Below are positions 36,417-47,400 of a stretch of 64,000 nt of DNA, in pieces (the stretch's first letter is position 1; each line of letters opens with the position of its first letter). Source of the stretch: Streblospio benedicti (lineage: Eukaryota; Annelida; Polychaeta; Spionida; Spionidae); assembly GCA_019095985.1 (NCBI GenBank), contig CM032661.1, positions 30,001,020 through 30,065,019 of the forward strand, in the 5' to 3' direction. The notes beneath the pieces were generated by a model, which did no database searches, was not told the origin of the DNA, and saw nothing but the letters and a program-made list of their open reading frames with translations. A program made the translations under genes and the position numbers.

Positions 36417-37000
36417 CCTTTAACGATGCTTTGTACTGCTGAGTTTCTCAGCGAAACTGAAGCTGTGCATTCAGCTGCATCAGAATACTGATACTGCCTT
36501 TGTTGATGTAGTACTACCTGACATTGATGAATACTATTCACACCTGCCAAGTTGTAGGGAGCAAGGGGTTGGTGGGGTTTTATCTTTCCCCTTTATGAGA
36601 TGAATACTAAATGGGCTGCTATCCATGAAATTAATTTCATTGAATTCATTGCTGTTCACGATCATTTCTATTTGGGATGCAGAAGTGATAGTGTTTTGGG
36701 GAAAGGAGATGTTAAAGTCTTGGGAGTGGGGGTGCAGTCAGGGGAAAGGGGAGACGCACTTAAAAAATTCCTATAACCATTATGCATAGCTTTTGGGGAA
36801 TGTATGTGAGTGGTGGTGGTGGTAGTGGTTTGGGAGGGGGCGGATCTGCTTATGTAATTATAATCAGTCAGTAAAATAAAATTATATCATAACAATGTTC
36901 TACATCATTGATTAAACTTCTGTTTATATGTAGGTGTACAATGTGTAGTAAGGATTATTTACACATCCGTATCCATTGTAAATGTCTTCAACGCTCAACA
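36417..37000. other. Downstream flank of the ankyrin exon, with a MITE relic
   Basis: A partial CAGATCC-type copy lies at about 36727-36856 (AGGGGAAAGGGGAGACGCAC and GGGGGCGGATCTGCTTATG). The rest is AT-rich and empty. Confidence 0.5.
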
Positions 37001-38017
37001 CTAAACATTTGGAAACATTTCATATATGTTTGGGACTTCTATCACCTCATCATTCTCATTATACTTTGTTCTGTACTTTGTCCATATCTTCGCAGCTATT
37101 GGCAAAAGCTTGAGATCCCTGACAGCAACTTTGGTGAGATGACCGCCGTCGCTCAGAGCAGAGAATGCCTCGTCAGACCAGGAGGACATCAGGCCCCGGA
37201 TAGACGAAACACAGATGGACACTAGGGAAGCATTAGGGGAATATTCTGGGAGATAGTGCTCAAACCTGGCCCCATACTGAAGAAGCAGTGCCACTAAGTC
37301 CCACCGTTCTAACCGTACAGCACGCTTGAGAGGTGTATGAATAATGCCGAAGCGATCTTTGTGTGCATTATTAATTGTTGCTTTCGAAATCAACCGTTGT
37401 ACCAACTCATAAGGAGCAGTAACAAGTGGATCATCAAGAAGGGAGCTTTCACAGAGTGCACTACATAAGTGTATCTGTCCTTCCTGGTTTACAATGTTGA
37501 TATCTGTACCGTTTTGAAGGATGGCCCTGGCTACATCCTATCTGTGCCAAAACAGGGGCCACCACAATGCAGTGCATCGACCAAACAACGGGTAGCTCGT
37601 ATCAGAGGCTGTTTGCTCGTTCACTGTCTCTGGACAAATCAGGCTGTATATGATCTTGCAGTGGGGATCCTCATTATTCTCAAGTGTAAATAACAATGGT
37701 GTGGGGTATATACGGTTACCACTTGTAAATATGCTCATGTCAACCCCGTGATCACGCAAAACTCTGACAGCTTCCCAGTGCCGATAGGAAAGCGCACAAT
37801 GCAACGGTGTATAGTTCTTCGGCAGCATCATATTTGTGGTTGTTATCAATTGTGAGATGACACGGGCGGGCGCACTAGCTGTAATGGCGAACATAAGAGC
37901 CGTCAATTTTATTTTTGGTCCAACGCCATACGTCCACATGTAGCTGTGTGGTCTGTCGAGACACGCTCCTTCCTGGATCAGTGTTGGGATGAGTCCCCAG
38001 CGGCGGCGCTGTATGGC
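37001..38017 (-). CDS. Ankyrin-repeat protein, last exon, with one in-frame TAG
   Basis: A 339-codon frame follows a TATATAG acceptor ending at 38018 and stops at 37001. It starts AIQRRRWGLIPTLIQEGACL. Ankyrin repeats are clear: NYTPLHCALSYRHWEAVRVL followed by RDHGVDMS, then DVARAILQNGTDINIV, then TPLKRAVRLERWDLVALLLQ followed by YGARF. The C-terminal ~65 residues are helical-looking without a recognised domain; no SOCS box is evident. A TAG at 37538-37540 breaks the frame between TALWWPLFWHR and DVARAIL, where ankyrin consensus expects an ordinary residue (Trp TGG would be one change away). The frame is intact on both sides, so this is a recent nonsense allele, a base error, or an early pseudogene. 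Upstream exons were not identified. Confidence 0.75.
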
Positions 38018-38106
38018 CTATATAATAGCAGGAAATGTATATATTACAGAATGCAACTTTGATTTACTAGTAATATTGATTTTTTTACTGTTCATTCTAT
38101 TTTACT

Positions 38107-38297
38107 CATAGGCAGATCCAGGGTGGTGGTGGCGCAGGGGGTGGGGGTGTCCCCCCCCCCCTTTCCCACCAAAATCCCACATTTTCGTAGGGGTTTTGGC
38201 ATGTCCGTCATCGATCACGCGAATGAAACCCATGAAATCACTTAACTTCGCCACCCACCACCACCACCACATTTCCAAAAACCTGGATATGCCATTG
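38107..38297 (+). mobile_element. CAGATCC-type MITE
   Basis: The ends are CATAGGCAGATCCAGGG and ACCTGGATATGCCATTG. The interior has TTTTCGTAGGGGTTTTGGCA, TGTCCGTCATCGATCACG and GAAACCCATGAAATCACTTA. It begins 90 bp upstream of the ankyrin exon. Confidence 0.75.
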
Positions 38298-38586
38298 TTA
38301 CTCATTTTAGGATAGATCCTAATACAGAATATATAGTACGCTGAGTTTACTTCTAGAATGTGTCCCCCACAGCATGTACACTGTATGTGACATCCGCCTG
38401 TGTAAAATTGCTAAAAAAAAAGCTCAGTGAAGAGCCCCGAGAAAGTAAAGTTAATGTAGCTGCGACAACTCTGACCAATTTTACAAAGGGCTCATACTAC
38501 AATAAGCTCTGATATAGTGGTCAAATAACCATAATCAATAAATCTATTTCAAATAACCATAATCAATATTTATTTTGGTATTATAA

Positions 38587-38829
38587 TTAGAATAAGCTTA
38601 TCCTGAACAAAGCTACGGTGCTCAGCCGTGTCATCAGCGACCAGGCCGGCCTCCGGGCGTGCTGGGACGCCTGTAGGACAGCGTGCCTGGCCGCCAAAAG
38701 GACGGCACCTCGCCGTGGAGCCCTCACCACCACACGTCTCTCTGGTCGGCCTGGTCGCTGTATGGTCTTCAGCGTGCAGTTCCTGGTGCGGGGTGATGGG
38801 GGCGATGGTTTGTCAGTTGGAGTCCTCAT
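38587..38829. other. GC-rich, exon-like island
   Basis: This CpG-rich stretch has open frames on both strands. On the minus strand an ATG at 38829 opens MRTPTDKPSPPSPRTRN, and a GTGAGG donor-like site follows in frame, so it could be a first exon of the ankyrin gene. The plus strand also reads open. I cannot choose; it may instead be a promoter-type CpG island. Confidence 0.3.
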
Positions 38830-39340
38830 TATGCTTAACCACGTGCTATGTTATACCCTGTAAAACAAACAGCAATAACGTACAACAATAACTAGATCAG
38901 AAGTGCTCAAAGAACACGGCGTCGCTAGAACAGCGTGACTTATTCAAGTTCAACTGGTAAAAGTTGACTAAAACGTATGATTAAAAGTGCACAATAATTA
39001 AATTTGCCACTAATAATATCACAGTGTGATTGTAGCTGTGCATGTGTGCGCGGTATTGATTTGATTAACTTGCAGCAGGCATATTGATTTTATAATGATG
39101 GCTTTGACTTTGCTGCTTGGGTTAAACATTGATTTATTCTTGCTGGCTAAGTGCATTGTATATCATTAAAATGTCATAAATAGCCTTCTAACATACACAA
39201 TTTAATTGGCAGAGCGCCCAAAATCGAATCATCACATGTCATACATACCATCATACCTTATAGCTGTGTAGAGTTTGAATATCACAGTGTGATTGTGGCT
39301 GTGCATGTATAACATGATAAAAGCTCTAGCTTGTCATACA

Positions 39341-39750
39341 ATACATACATACATACATACATACATACAACATACATACATACATACATACATACATACA
39401 TACATACATACATACATACATACATACATACATACATACATACATACATACATACATACATACATACATACATACATACATACATACATACATACATACA
39501 TACATACATACATACATACATACATACATACATACATACATACATACATACATACATACATACATACATACATACATACATACATACATACATACATACA
39601 TACATACATACATACATACATACATACATACATACATACATACATACATACATACATACATACATACATACATACATACATACATACATACATACATACA
39701 TACATACATACATACATACATACATACATACATACATACATACATACTAC
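39341..39750 (+). repeat. (TACA)n microsatellite, about 0.4 kb
   Basis: Roughly 100 tetranucleotide copies with one interruption near 39367. All long frames on both strands (HTYI or MYVC repeats) are translations of it. Confidence 0.97.
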
Positions 39751-39775
39751 ATATATACATAGTACATACATAGAA

Positions 39776-39970
39776 ACAACCATCGGAGAGCACATGAAAG
39801 ACACATGACACAAAATTAGTGAAAAGGACTTTAAGGTTGTGGCAAGGGAGGATGAAGAGTTCGGCAGGAAAATGAGGGAGGCCATCGAAATCCGCACGCG
39901 CCGACCCGAGCTGAACCGTGACACCGGCTACGACTTGCCCCACCGTATACTCGACTCTGCTGTCACATGA
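39776..39970 (+). mobile_element. 3' remnant of a Penelope-like retroelement (GIY-YIG C-terminus)
   Basis: The frame from 39812 reads FKVVAREDEEFGRKMREAIE then IRTRRPELNRDTGYDLP and stops with TGA at 39968. EAIxIRxxxPxLNRDxGY is the usual C-terminal signature of GIY-YIG-bearing Penelope-like elements. A GAAGAAGTTGTTGCGAAAAA tail follows, also usual for such elements. Everything upstream of the last ~55 codons is missing and the tetranucleotide tract abuts it. Only this terminal piece remains. Confidence 0.6.
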
Positions 39971-40290
39971 CTGCTGCCACCATGGTGGTCAAGTGACTCT
40001 CTAAAATTTTCATTCGGCCCGAAGAAGTTGTTGCGAAAAAACAACGAAAGTCTCACCAAAATGACAATGTATTGGTTTCTATTGGTATCCATCAAATTCT
40101 TTGAATTATAAATAGAATATCTGAATCTCAAATCTAAACCCCCTCACTCAGTACTTCATGGACACTCATTTCACAATCTGCCAGCGAGAATCATGTCAAT
40201 CAAAAATCAACTACAAATGAGTGGACAAATATGTCAATTCCAACATTTCTAGAAGTATGCTTAATTGCAATGATACAAACTAAAATCGCA

Positions 40291-40606
40291 CTCGAAGCAG
40301 AAACTTTGATCCAAACGCGTCACACATACAAGTGCTCGCCAATGTTGTCACCACTACTCGTTTACAACCGTGAATTACCGAGATACATAGTGCCGAAACA
40401 AACTAAACACGAATTTTGAAAATGTTCTAAATATTAAATAAATGTACATTTTGCTCTTAACACAATGCGATTTAGATGGAAATTGGTAGATATTGGTTGC
40501 ATCCAACATTTTACACGTAAGATTCCGCATGTCATCGTAAAGTGTTTTATAATAAGAATATTTTCGCAAATAGTTTATTTATCGCCCCATCAGACATTGA
40601 AATAAC
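40291..40606 (+). repeat. Left copy of gap-flanking duplication
   Basis: This 316-bp sequence is repeated at 40707-41021 with one visible indel (CCCC versus CCC). It ends exactly at the N run. Confidence 0.95.
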
Positions 40607-40706
40607 NNNNNNNNNNNNNNNNNNNNNNNNNNNNNNNNNNNNNNNNNNNNNNNNNNNNNNNNNNNNNNNNNNNNNNNNNNNNNNNNNNNNNNNNNNNNNN
40701 NNNNNN
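40607..40706. other. Assembly gap (100 N)
   Basis: Exactly 100 N, a placeholder size rather than a measured gap. Confidence 0.99.
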
Positions 40707-41021
40707 CTCGAAGCAGAAACTTTGATCCAAACGCGTCACACATACAAGTGCTCGCCAATGTTGTCACCACTACTCGTTTACAACCGTGAATTACCGAGAT
40801 ACATAGTGCCGAAACAAACTAAACACGAATTTTGAAAATGTTCTAAATATTAAATAAATGTACATTTTGCTCTTAACACAATGCGATTTAGATGGAAATT
40901 GGTAGATATTGGTTGCATCCAACATTTTACACGTAAGATTCCGCATGTCATCGTAAAGTGTTTTATAATAAGAATATTTTCGCAAATAGTTTATTTATCG
41001 CCCATCAGACATTGAAATAAC
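40707..41021 (+). repeat. Right copy of gap-flanking duplication
   Basis: 315 bp, nearly identical to 40291-40606 and starting exactly at the end of the N run. The most economical reading is contig overlap that was not merged. Confidence 0.95.
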
Positions 41022-41103
41022 TTTATATATGGGAAATTATGATTACACTTACTATTTTTTACATAATATTTTACCATTTTTTGAAGACATTTTTACATTA
41101 GAT

Positions 41104-41464
41104 ATGAGCTCAAATAAGGTTCAATGTCCCGTATGTGGGAAGTATTTTACCACAAATGGAATAACGATGCATGTTGAAAAATGTCTGAATGACAGTGAAG
41201 AAATCAAACCGAATGACTCGACGGCAAATGCTGTGGATTCTCCACCCGCTAAAAGACCAAAAACAAGTGACTCTCCGGACTCAAGCCACAAAGGAGAGGA
41301 TGAAGCAGGAAAAAAGTCTGCGTGGGGCAGTCTTTCTAATCCGTTCTCCAAGGTCAGAACACCGGCACCAATTATCAAGTCCAAGACTAGTGATTCTTCG
41401 GTCAAAAAATTCACATTTGGGGTCAATTCTCTCCCAAACAAAAAGCAGGAGAAGGAGATAACAG
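41104..41464 (+). CDS. WRNIP1: WRNIP1 exon 1 (UBZ finger and linker)
   Basis: It starts [15 protein letters not shown]. The ATG at 41104 is preferred over 41029 because the family places the finger close to the N-terminus. The linker holds a basic KRPKT stretch, a possible nuclear signal. The donor is GTAATT and the exon ends in phase 1. Confidence 0.88.
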
Positions 41465-44400
41465 GTAATTAATCAAACTATATACTTATGAGTATTTTTT
41501 TTTATATTTCTATGTACTGGTACATTTGTATTGATATACTTTAAGTAATAATTGACGATTTTGTTAGCATTGCATTAGAGAATGATCATAAATAATGATA
41601 CCGGTGGGGGGGGGGGGAGTGTCATCCATCTTTGGGGCTCAAAGAAAAAAACTGATCCCCCCCATCAACTAGTGATGGGGAATCGGCTAGAAGACAAGAA
41701 TCAATTAATAGGAATAATCGGAACACTTTTCCGATCGATTAATCTGTTGATAATCGAAATGGATTTAAATGGATAAACTCTAATTAGATTATTGAAACAT
41801 AAAATATTCAGTTTTCTTTTTAGTTGTAACTTAAACAAATATAAGAAATGCAAGAACATACTACACTAGTCTATCAAAAAAGTTCAACTACAAGTAGTAA
41901 CCACAGTGACTACATCTAATATTTAGAATAATATTATTCCAATGAGATGTACTAGCAGGGCTGCCAAGTAGTATGGATGTGGCCGTATTCGTACGAACTT
42001 GAGGGTCTGAATAAGGCAGTACGGATCCGTACCATTTACAGTACGGATTTTGGTGGCTATGGGGATAAATACAGAAGTGAAATGATTTTTCTGTGGAATG
42101 AATTTACTTTTCTTATTGCTCACGCAAAAAATGTACTCAATTGATTGGTGTGTGGTAAACAGCTTTCGCCGGTTTTACAAACATCATATCGAATCGAGTT
42201 ATGCACGCAGCGCCTCTAGCGGACATGTGGCAAACTATATAGATGAGCGATAATATAATTAAAAGTAACACGACTGCGAAAGTCTGCTCTTCAAAATGCT
42301 ATACATATTGTCTATTAGTGATGGGGAATCGGTGAAAAATGTGAGCACACGGTTAAAAAAGACTGTAAACAAGTTATTGGTGCGAGTAAAGCTTCAAATT
42401 ATTGAAAAATACGATGTCTAGCGATGAATCAATTCTGGTAAATTGGAATTGATTATCGGATCGCATCACCATGAACGACGATTAATCGATTATCCGCGAT
42501 AATCGTTAATCGTTTCATCACTACCATCAACATTTTAAAAAGTTATAAGATTCTCTTTGATCATCATCTTTTACTTTGTTTTTGCAAGAACATGCAAGCA
42601 TGTTACTTTTTGATTTGATAAACTGCCATATTGCAGTTATTAGAGATATGTTAGAAAAACATATGAAGTGTATCTTGAACACTTCATTTTATAAGTTGTA
42701 TTATATTTTATTAGAAACACCTCATACTTGTAATCACCATATGCCTTGGCGTCAATTTCATACCATTACTGTCCTTAATTAGAGTTGCACAGCATGATTC
42801 CTTTTGAATTCATTGATAAGTAGCAGTTAGCTAGTTAGCCAATAAGCATAACCTCTAAGAAGATGTTTGTTTAACCTTAAGGAGTCTTTTATGACCATGC
42901 AAGTTACATCTTAATTGGGAGTAAAGCATTGTTCCAACAATGTGATATCCATTTGTTCTAAGTTAAAGGGATGCATCCATTTTTATCTCTTATCATATAA
43001 AATATTTACTTCTAAATGTGGCTAAACATACATTTTGTAATGAAATAAACATAGATTCCAGTATGATTTCCTTTTTACTACTTTGATCTTAGTTAAGCAG
43101 AAATCTCTTTGTCTTATTACCCTTGCATTCCCCTATGAATAAAGATGTAATTAGGAAATCAGTATCAGTTCACTTTGGAGTTATATCTGCTAGTTGTAGT
43201 AGTAGACCATTCTTTAGGAAGTTAAAACAGAACTTTGTATGTGCTGCAGTCCTATCATGAAGACTGAACATTTAATGTTATGAATGTTTTCATCATTGTA
43301 TGGTATGGTCTATATTTTTGCAAAAGTGTCCTATACATTTGATAACATGTAAATAAAGATAACTGCATTCACTTTAATATTAGTTTTGGTTTATCTTTTT
43401 CTTGCAAGTTTCACCACAGTAAATGATAATGATTCTGATAGCGGATCGTGTTGTGGATATATTGCGGATGATCTGTAATAGTGCGGTCAAATTGCGGTCA
43501 TTTTCTCTTATGGCAATGCGGTCGCGGGGTGGATGCGGTCAAAATCTTGCAGTCGCGGAGCGGATGCGGGCACAGAAGTGTAATTTGGTGCGGATGCGGT
43601 CGGAATGACGCGGTCGCCGGGCGGATAAACTGTGCCAAAAGTTGACCATGCAGAACGCTGCTCTACATAGCCATTGCATGTTGGGACAATAGCTAAAAGA
43701 AAATATTTGAAATAAAAATATCGTAGCGTATAAAAAAAGTTCAGCGACCCCCCCCCCCCAAAAAAGGAATCATAAAAGTTGGATGACCCCCTAACCTTTT
43801 TGCAGACCCCCCCCGCCCCCAGGTATCATTATTTATGATCATTCCTTTTTTATCATTTAATGGTATTCACATATAGTTCACAAGTTTTTAAAACTTATTG
43901 TGTATTTTTTTAATCAAAAATTTAAAATGTACACCTCTGCATATTTAGATGTTTTAGATTCGGCAAAACCGTCTGCAATGGGATCTGACAAGTCACTGGC
44001 ATCAGGTACAATGCTTTTCAAGGTTGATTAAATCGTAGACCCATAGAGATTCAAAAGTACCACATGTAATGCTTCATACCACAGGTATAAGAATTTCGTT
44101 TAAGAACCAAAATCATTCTACTCAAATTAACAACCTCTTCAACTATTTATAATCCAGTATTAAAAAAGATACCAAAACCGTATGTAAAGTATGTAGATCT
44201 ATATTCTGTATTAGCTACATGTATTTCATAGATTGCTAATTAAAACATAAAAAATGTCATGTGAAAAATATACTATGAACCCACAGCCAGAATTCAGAAT
44301 ACAAAGGTAACTTGCAATTTCACGGACATTTATCTTGAATATGTTATTGCGATTTTTTCATGTTTTTGACTCGAAAGTGTGTCACCAGAACTACTTAAAA

Positions 44401-47400
44401 TCTTGTTTTTTTAGCTTTGCGTCTGCTATTGTACCTGTAGGTTCAGCCTCGATGCCTCCTGTTAAGGCCAGTGTGAGGCAGGCGCCGCTGTCCGCCGTCG
44501 AGGCTAGTCCAGACAGGAAGATCAGTCTAAGTGAGCGGGTGCCACTTGCCGAGCAGCTGAGGCCGCGGCAGCTGGAGGAGTATGTCGGGCAGACTCATGC
44601 CGTAGGTGGGTCACAGTGTGTTTATCATCACCCAATAGCTGTACGTACAATACGGATCGCAAAGGGGGGACCCCTTTTTTTTCGTTCATTTCATTTTCGT
44701 TTCGCTTCTATTGGTCTCTATTTTCAAAATCTGCCTATAATTACATTTTAGCAAACTGACAATTCCAAAAAAAGTGTTCTTACATTTTAAGCAAGTGGAA
44801 ATTCCAAATAGATATTTTCTTTGCGTGTTCCTACTTTTCCTCTTTTTCCAGATACGATTAATTCTGAAAACTTGTGGTAGAAAAAGAAATACTCATTAGG
44901 ATAGGATTCTTGATTTCAGAATGACCACCCATCTTCAATCCTTTAAAGGTTATGCTCAGTGGCCGAACAATTATGCTTATAGAGAAGCAATGTGATGTGT
45001 TCTTTGCATTCTGAAATTTTCCATCATTTAAACAGCGTATTAAAGTATGTAGAGCAATTTAAATACCACACAATAAGAGGCCGGCATATACCCAACAAAA
45101 CACGTGAAAGCCAAAATGTCAACCGAATGATTTTCGTCAGACGTAACTTGACGGTGCATGTAAAAAAGCCGCCTATCTCTCCCATGTTAAATGTGACGTC
45201 TGTCGTCGGAAATCCATGGTACATGTGTACGTCTGGCGAAAAATCATTGGATTATGCAACGTCACGTGACCTTATGTTCTAGCTAGCAATGTGTAATATG
45301 TATCAAATGTGGAAAATCTGAATATTATTTTCCTTACACTTGCAATGGAAAAGGTATTGTTCATTGATACTGGGCTTTACAGAACAAATATTATTTTGGC
45401 TGAGCATTATCTTTAACTGTGCAAAATTTCTCAGAAATTTTGTTTGCCACACTATAAACGACCTGAGGCTGCATCACCTATGTGGGTGCATTGTGAATAG
45501 GTGTTATGTTTCCCAAGTACTAATTAGTAATGATCTTAGCAGGATAATGAATTTCACATCCATAGTTAGGAAAACATTCCATTTTACGAACCTGATCTTA
45601 CATGTATAGTCTCACCCACCACCACCGCAACAAATCGACTCGAACCTTCCTTTATATATGAGCTAGTGTCTATAGCTAGTGTGAACAAATCTGACTAATT
45701 GCGAAAAAATTACAAAAAATAACTTACACATTGACTTTGTTTATGGAATTTTTAGTTTTCAGTATGTAATTTTTTCTCTTACTATGTTTTTTATTCTCTA
45801 CCATTCGCCAATGCGTTCTGAGCTCCAAAGAATCAGCCGAAAAAAGTGGTCTCTCCTACGCGATCAGTGCTGGAGCAGGCTGACTTTTTAGGAGCCTTCG
45901 GGGTGAAACCTGCTAGTTTGTTCTAGTTATCCTTTATTATGTGTTCAGAACCCTTATTTCATCTGCTTAGCTCTAACAAGGATCTACTTACTTGTGCTAC
46001 ATGAAAAATAGCATGAGTTTCATACCTAGCTTGCATTATTTATACACATGCCGCCCGCTGCTATGTTTTGTAGTTGATATTTGATAACGTGTTTGTTGTT
46101 GCTGCTGTCAGGGCGTGAGACACTGCTGCGGTCGCTGCTGTCGACCAATCAGATCCCTTCTCTCATCCTGTGGGGTCCGCCCGGCTGCGGCAAAACAACA
46201 CTGGCCAGAATCGTTGCCGAGAAATGTAAACACCAGAGCAACATGCGGTGCGTGGACCACTCAGTCACTGTTAATTAGGATATTATTCATTTGGACTGTG
46301 ATAATTATCACAGTCCAAATTAGTATGTGGACGGTTAACCGGATAACCGGCTACGGTCGATTTTCTAAGCATATATATATCCATATATTTCATTAATTTT
46401 GCGTGATTTAACATTTTTGGCAGTTCAAATTGCCTTGCTGGTGAACGTAAAAGACGAAATGCATAAACCGCGATTCTTTTTTCAAACGCTAATTGATCCA
46501 ATCAATATATCCAGTCGCAGTATCGTTTCGCTTTACGTTTCTTGACTCATACACATGGCATATTCGGTTAATCGGTTACGGTTCGGTTACATAGAGCCGA
46601 TTAACAGGTCTCAATTTTCTCGAACCGTTCACACACTAGTCCAAATGAATAATACACCAATTATTTTTTTTTCAATGCTAATTTTCTGGATCTTTCATAA
46701 TTTCTACGAAGTGACAAATAGTTTTTCAATTCTTTTTCAAGATTTTTTTATCAGACAAGGAACAAAATTTTTATTTTTAACAATATACCACATACAGGCC
46801 TGTAACATGCATGTATGTTCATCATACTCCTTGTTTATTGTAATATTGTCATGTAGATGAGAAATTTGTCTCCTGATTTAAAGTCATTGCTGTATATATA
46901 TTTCACTTCTTAGAGAATTTGTAATAATAGAATACTATTATTGAATACTGTGAATGCCCTCAACAACAGATCCCAATTTGCAGTCACAAATCCAACCATT
47001 GTAGAGGATTCCAGTTGTTTACTGCATCATTTACTTTATACATTGTCAATAGGTAGAGTAAGTGCGCAAGTTATGGGCACATCGTATTTACAAGCTTTAC
47101 ATTCACAGAAGAAATTGTCAATTTTCCTCCTGTTTGTTTTTTCGGCTTACGTCGAGATCTTGATTTAGCATCAAACGTGTTCATTCCCTTGGAGATATAC
47201 GTTGTACATAAACCTACGAAGGATGTGGCCATATTAAACTTGGGCACTTGCTCTAATGCATTCATCGTCATATCACACGACTGTACTCAGTAATAGCCAT
47301 GATCCAAGGGTTCTAATATCTGTCAAAATACTTTTCAAAATCCAACCAATCAGAAGCCCCACTGATGAAATGTTCAGCGGTATTAATACAATGTGATTTT

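Noticed and set aside
35835-36550. Frames of 119 and 134 residues on opposite strands
   Set aside because: They lie inside an inverted-repeat element with CpG-rich words and overlap each other with no known motif.
38107-38297. Exon upstream of the ankyrin exon
   Set aside because: The open frame here belongs to a CAGATCC-type MITE copy.
39282-39943. Long frames on both strands (HTYI and MYVC repeats)
   Set aside because: They are translations of the (TACA)n microsatellite; a 4-bp unit is open in every frame.
40542-40835. Frame running through the N gap
   Set aside because: It includes unknown bases and lies in an apparent assembly duplication.
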